Origin: Megamerina dolium
Lineage: Eukaryota; Arthropoda; Insecta; Diptera; Megamerinidae
DNA length: 64,000 bases
Direction of reading: 5' to 3'
NCBI GenBank assembly: GCA_963854835.1
Contig: OY978526.1
Coordinates: 91,772,140-91,836,139, forward strand
In this document: piece after piece, positions 59,117-64,000 of the stretch
Layout: each line of letters opens with the position of its first letter
Numbering within the stretch: the first letter of the stretch is position 1
Made by a program: the position numbers and the translations under genes
Notes under the pieces: model-generated
What the model was told of the DNA's origin: nothing
The model's database searches: none
What the model saw: the letters and a program-made list of their open reading frames with translations, nothing else

Positions 59117-61165
59117 TTATTGATCCTGCAAGATTTTAAAGCTATGCTACTATGTCTGCAAAAAATGCATGCAATTGAAACAAGAAGACTCAGTATCAAA
59201 TAAAACAATGAGTCAGAAACAGTGACAGCATTCATTATGTATTAAGTATGTTTGTTGCATTAACAGCAATATCAGCTTTGACAACAGTTGATTACGGTTA
59301 TTGTACCCAAAACTATGTTTCACATTAATTACTACTTACATGCTTTAGCAAGTGGGATTTTGATGTTATTTTTATTCTTAAGCTACCATATCTACGATAC
59401 ATATATACACATACAACAAATGATAATAGACTACAATTTACAAACAATCTGCGCACACACTTATGCATATACATACGTATGTATGAGTGATCAGAAGAGA
59501 TAGGCAGGTAGACAGAAGATCAAGAATAGATGAGCAAGCTTATGGAATATGATATGAGGCGTAAAATTGCATAAAAGAAACGCAATTGCGTGTCATATGT
59601 GTACTTTCCATGTATCGTTGCATAAAAACAATGGTAGATAGTAGAAAAAGAATGATGCAAAAAAAAAACAGATATAGCAGTACTGTAGTTTTCAATTGTT
59701 CGGCCCTAAAAAAAAACGGTTATTGAATACCCACATTGTGCAATAAAATTTATTAACAATTAATTTACTAATTTCAATTATATGAAATAAAATTAATAAA
59801 GCTATAAAAATATTACGGTATCATTATCTCACAAAATTTCTGGTGAATAATCGAAAACTTCAAATTAAAATTTTTTGTTAATATTCTAAAAAACGTTGCC
59901 ACATTGTTCAACTTCCAACGAAGAAGAGAAGTTGTATGTCCCTTTCATCAAGTGATGGCTTTTCTCATTTTTTATTAACATTCGAACATTTGATTAATTT
60001 TATATAATGATTTAAGTAACGAATACGAAAAAATGTTTTTCCAAACAAAAATCCACATATATGCTTTTAAATAAAATTTACACAAATGCTACATATTTTT
60101 GTCTATTACATATCACTACACGAAAAATGGATTTGGCATACAAAGGGAATTTTCTGTAGTTCCATTTAGGTAGCGTTGCATGCCGTCAGTCACTTCTTGT
60201 GCCCGTACACGAGCGACGGGGTGTGGAAAAACCTTACTTCATTACCATTGCATAAATATTTCGGATTCATGGCATGATTTTACTTAGAAAATAAATATTT
60301 TAGGGCTGGGAAAAGCATCATTTTAGAAGAAGTAAAAATTAATCGAAATTTTCGAAATATTTTTTTTTTCGAATACGAATAATACTAACTAAAATAATAT
60401 TGAAAAAACAACCCATTAAAATATTAAAAAGAAATTAACCGGTTCACGAAACCAACTTCAAATCCTAACCAGTAAGTAACAAAAAAAGAATATTGAATAC
60501 AAAGACAATACTAGTGAATAGAATAATAACGGTAATGGGCGTATTATTGGCACGTACGAACTCGTGATCATATACTATTATATGTGTGCACACACACACA
60601 CAACTTTTATAGCTGCATCAATCAGCCAGTCAGTCAACTTGCTTCTTCTTCGCTGCATGCTTAAGTTAAAATTCTATTGTACTAATGTATCTACCTGTAC
60701 TAGCATATACATTATTTATAGGATATTATTTATTAGAGGGATATATCTCCTTAGCCAACGGAATAATTTTAGAATCAATATAGTAGTATAATTTAATAGT
60801 TTAAAAAGTAATCTAGATAGATTTAAACATTTATTCATTTTCTTTCACACACGATCAATTTGTACTGAAGTTTATTAATATTATTAAATCTCGCCTAATT
60901 AAAAATTTGTTTGAAACACTTTCAGAGTTTTGAGAAATTGGACAAAAATATTCACCAAAAGGCATAAAATTTCATAATTATTGTAGTATGGATAAATTCT
61001 TTGAAATTTAACCATTATAATTTAATTCAATTCAAAGTTTTTAAAATAAAAGTCAAAATTTTATATTCCTGTTCAAATATTGCACCTTTGTATGCATACT
61101 CCACCAATTCTCGCACATGTAATGAGTGATGTTTTTTTTTAAAGAAAGTTCAATGACGTTTTTAA
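59117..61165. other. AT-rich non-coding DNA
   Basis: No supported gene. A short GC-richer patch at 60165-60232 (GCGTTGCATGCCGTCAGTCA and following) may be a worn transposon fragment but is not identified. Confidence 0.45.
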
Positions 61166-61614
61166 AATTTTCATATTATTGGATTATTCTGCCTCCGAAA
61201 GGGAAAATCAGTGTTTGAGACAAATTCATCCACAATTTTCAGTAAAATTGCTCCTCAGTCTACTTCATCTGAATTGATAAAATTTTCAACTACACTGGAG
61301 CCTCCGTCGGCAACTCCTCAACTACCATCCGCTCTGGAACCGATATCTCTGATAACTTTCAGTTTCCCTGACAATGTTTCGTCTGGCAAATCTTCTAATG
61401 AAAATTCGCCAGTAAAAATCAGTGCTTCAATATTCTTCAAAAGAGGTACAGACAGCTCTGCAGCGGTTGGCACTTCTAAAAGCACAACTCACAAGTAGCT
61501 GCTCATGTAGCTGTCGTCCCAAAAAACAATTAATCGTTGTCCCGTTATAGATCCGGCAAATAGATCCATTATCATATTTTTCAAGTCATTGCTGATCTTG
61601 TAGAATTTGATTGC
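61166..61614. pseudogene. Coding-like fossil, orientation uncertain
   Basis: This patch is GC-richer than its surroundings and has open text on both strands. On the minus strand 147 codons (61614 to 61174) read like a soluble protein (IVFWDDSYMSSYL; VPTAAELSVPLLKNIEALIF; LSGKLKVIRDIGSRADGS; LLKIVDEFVSNTDFPFRR). They are interrupted only by three TGA codons (61491-61489, 61320-61318, 61257-61255). On the plus strand 110 codons (61166-61495) are open and Ser/Thr/Pro-rich. Only one can have been coding; the minus text looks more natural. I do not recognise either protein. It is probably a dead gene copy or a transposon/viral coding relic. No repair of the frame is offered. Confidence 0.35.
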
Positions 61615-61617
61615 TTA

Positions 61618-63419
61618 ATCTACGAAATTCGGATTTTCGCATTGTATTGAAAATAGCAAAAGTAACGTCACCAAAACCAATATAATACAATGACTACCGT
61701 ATTTTAAAGATTGGTATTGAATTTATGAATTTTAGCGAAAAAAGTGTTTGACCCATGTGTATGGAACACAATAATGTTCAGCATCACTTAAGTTATCACA
61801 TTTAAATATTTTATATAAATAATTGTCGGGAATATGTTTTACCCCTCTGAAACCACCCTGGGAGTGCTGGAAGCATTTTTGGTAATATTATCAACTTCGT
61901 AGGGGGGCCGCCCTTTCGGAAAAATGTTGATTATATATTTTATCACTATATGGGCAACTCCAGGGAGCAAAGGGGGCAAATTTTATAAAAGCATCAATTT
62001 TGATCAATCAGCTTGAGATGGGGATATGCATGTTTTGAAAAAAATATTAGAAAATATTAATAGCTAGCTCATCGCTATAAGAATGTATAAGTAGTGGGGT
62101 TTATCGCATTTTGGCCACAACTCTTTTACATGCAAGCAAACTGTTTAATTTATGTATATTATATTCTCACTTTGTAAACACGCACGTGTGAGAGATTTTA
62201 ATATCATCATTAATAACGATAACAATAACAACACCTTAAAATTTTCATATCAGTAATATCTTTCAAAGTGAACAACCCACACATACATTTCATGGAATAT
62301 ATATGTATTAAATGCATGCGAGTACATGAATATACGTACTTTGGTCGTACCAAATACATACATACTACGAGTAAGTATATGTATAAAAATTGCCATTGAC
62401 CATAAATGTCTTAGTTATTATTTATTTATACTGCAAAACTAAAGCTAAAAACAAAATTCATAAACAAACATACATTGCGAGAGTTTTGTGACAAATATGT
62501 TGACTGCTCCATAAACGATTATCAAAAGAAACTCTACTTGCAAGATAGTAGGTACCAAAGCCGATCTAACAAATATAAATTGCGTATTAAAAATTTAACA
62601 ACAACAACAACAACAACAGCAACGCCAACAAGTAACATCAGCTTTAACAGATGGTACTAACTACCAATAATGGTGGTGGCCACTTGAGACTCTACCAGTA
62701 GTACAGGTACAACAAAACAAATAGCCGTAGTAGAGATTATCAAGTCTGTGAAAGTGCATTTCTTTTTATGAAGGTTATCCTACACAGGCAGAAAAATGTA
62801 TGTGCATTATTAAAAATATCTACAAGAAATTATTTTATTATTAATCGCTAAGCTCTTGTTATTATTTTTATTATTATTATTATTTATAACATTTTTTTTT
62901 TTTGTATAATATAATTTAATACAACATCTTATCGTATAGCAACAAGAAGGACGATATAATAAAAGGAAAATATATGAAATTGTGAGCAAAAAAAAATGCG
63001 CTCATGATAGTTACATTATTAACCTTATTTATTATATTTTATATGTCCTCCAAAAATAATTGCTGTCAGCAACCATATTCGTAGTCTTCTTCTATATAAC
63101 ACACAATATATGAATGTACAAATTGTTGTACATACTATATAATCATTTTACATTGCTGCGGCAGGTTTTACTATTGCAACTGATGATGAACTTTCTCATG
63201 GTCGTTGAATGTCAATATTTAATAAAAATAATACTTATAAAAGCAGAAAATATAACCAAGTACTTACATAATACATACATAATATATATATATGTATATA
63301 TGCCGAAGTTGAAAGTTGTTGTTGCTTTTCATACTACCCGTCTTTTAATTTGTTGCTTTAGTATTATATTGAAAATATTGGGTAATATAGAAAGTATTTT
63401 CTGTTTTTTTTAATGAATT
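61618..63419. other. Non-coding DNA with microsatellites
   Basis: Unusual G-rich runs lie at 61896-61990 (GTAGGGGGGCCGCC; GGGAGCAAAGGGGGC) beside the coding-like fossil and may belong to the same relic. (CAA)n at 62598-62623; (TTA)n near 62860-62885; T-run at 62891-62902. No gene. Confidence 0.5.
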
Positions 63420-63785
63420 TTTTAACAAAATTATTGTAGCAGCTCGTAATACGTAATTGCCTTCCAATCCCACCATACAGTCAGCATTACCTTGTTTTAC
63501 CATAAATCCAGATTTCGATGTCATTTATGGTGGGCCACCGGCCTTTGACCACGATCTTTTTTTTTCTCGTATTTGATACTTTTTTCATCGCCCGTGATGA
63601 TTTGCTTTAAAAATGGTTAGATTTCGTTGCGTTTCCGCTGTCCTTCATTGATGGCAAATAAATCCATCATATTTTTTTGGCTTCATTCTTGTAGCACCCC
63701 AACATCGATGTCGTTTGAGTAGTCAGTCTTTTCTTATTGATCACAAAATGTCATGTGGTTGATGCAAGGCAAAGTTGGACGAGTA
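63420..63785 (-). mobile_element. mariner transposase fossil (central part)
   Basis: Minus-strand text, with frame changes, gives PFLKQIITGDEKSIKYEKKK, RSWSKAGGPP, then SKSGFMVKQG and VGLEGNYVL. This is the central region of a mariner transposase (cecropia-type pattern TGDEKW ... KRSWSK ... WDWKGI). The first catalytic Asp, in TGDEK, is still there. The other two lie outside the recognisable part. Stops and frameshifts show it is dead. Inverted ends were not found. Confidence 0.75.
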
Positions 63786-64000
63786 TCATCCGTTAAAGTT
63801 TTTTTTTTTATAGTGAAAATATATCACAGAAATTTCACTAAACTAATAGAACTTCCATTCGTCCGTGTTATGCCATCTTTCATTACGTTTAACTCAATCG
63901 GATTAGTGCTACTAGATGTATGGCTATTAACATTATTTTATTACAAAAAGAATGAAAATACTTTTTATATCATCAATATGTACAATATAACGAGTTTCTT
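63786..64000. other. Window end, nothing recognised
   Basis: AT-rich. It may hold more of the mariner fossil but nothing can be aligned by eye. Confidence 0.4.

Overview
The window looks like AT-rich nuclear DNA of a higher fly (Diptera, Schizophora). A tephritid fruit fly is my best guess, but the sequence cannot settle the species. Four things point this way: about two thirds A+T, countless catacatatgtatg-like motifs, CAA/CAG-rich coding sequence, and a repeat of the mini-me/DINE-1 class with its (GTCC)n tract, which is typical of Diptera. There are no operons, no bacterial signals, no CRISPR arrays, and no rRNA or functional tRNA genes.

Only one host protein-coding exon is convincing: a 1.7-kb minus-strand exon (51846 to 50123). 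It starts with an ATG that has an in-frame stop shortly upstream, encodes a 574-residue low-complexity N-terminal region (Q, S/T, A, G, N tracts with two better-ordered islands), and ends at a perfect GTAAGT splice donor. The apparent stop codon of the open frame is created by the donor, so the protein must continue in an exon further left or outside the window. Most of 1-50118 is therefore best read as one or more very long introns, although intergenic DNA cannot be excluded.

The rest is intronic or intergenic DNA with layers of transposon remains. (i) 1-900: a decayed non-LTR retrotransposon (reverse transcriptase end plus RNase H). (ii) 1128-1487: a hAT-type MITE with a perfect 8-bp target duplication. 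(iii) 2282-6235: an internally deleted Tc1/mariner-like element holding a Helitron-like mini-me/DINE-1 element, whose core has grown into an array of about ten 299-bp units, each a dimer of ~150-bp monomers. (iv) 6776-7905: a second, minus-strand mariner fossil with matching terminal inverted repeats and a SINE inside it. (v) 14011-17466: two ~160-bp copies of an unknown repeat facing each other. (vi) Further mariner fossils near 39100 and 63450, and two LINE 3' ends of one family near 14780 and 55700. (vii) At least six to eight copies of one tRNA-derived SINE family, one of them 5'-truncated inside a perfect 15-bp target duplication. (viii) Several short non-autonomous DNA elements, including three sharing a CAGTG(G/C)CGTAGCCA-like end.

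The nesting gives relative ages: mariner before DINE-like element before array expansion in 2282-6235, and mariner before SINE in 6776-7905. The rest is simple sequence (CA, TG, GAT, CAA, ATGT) and unannotated AT-rich DNA.
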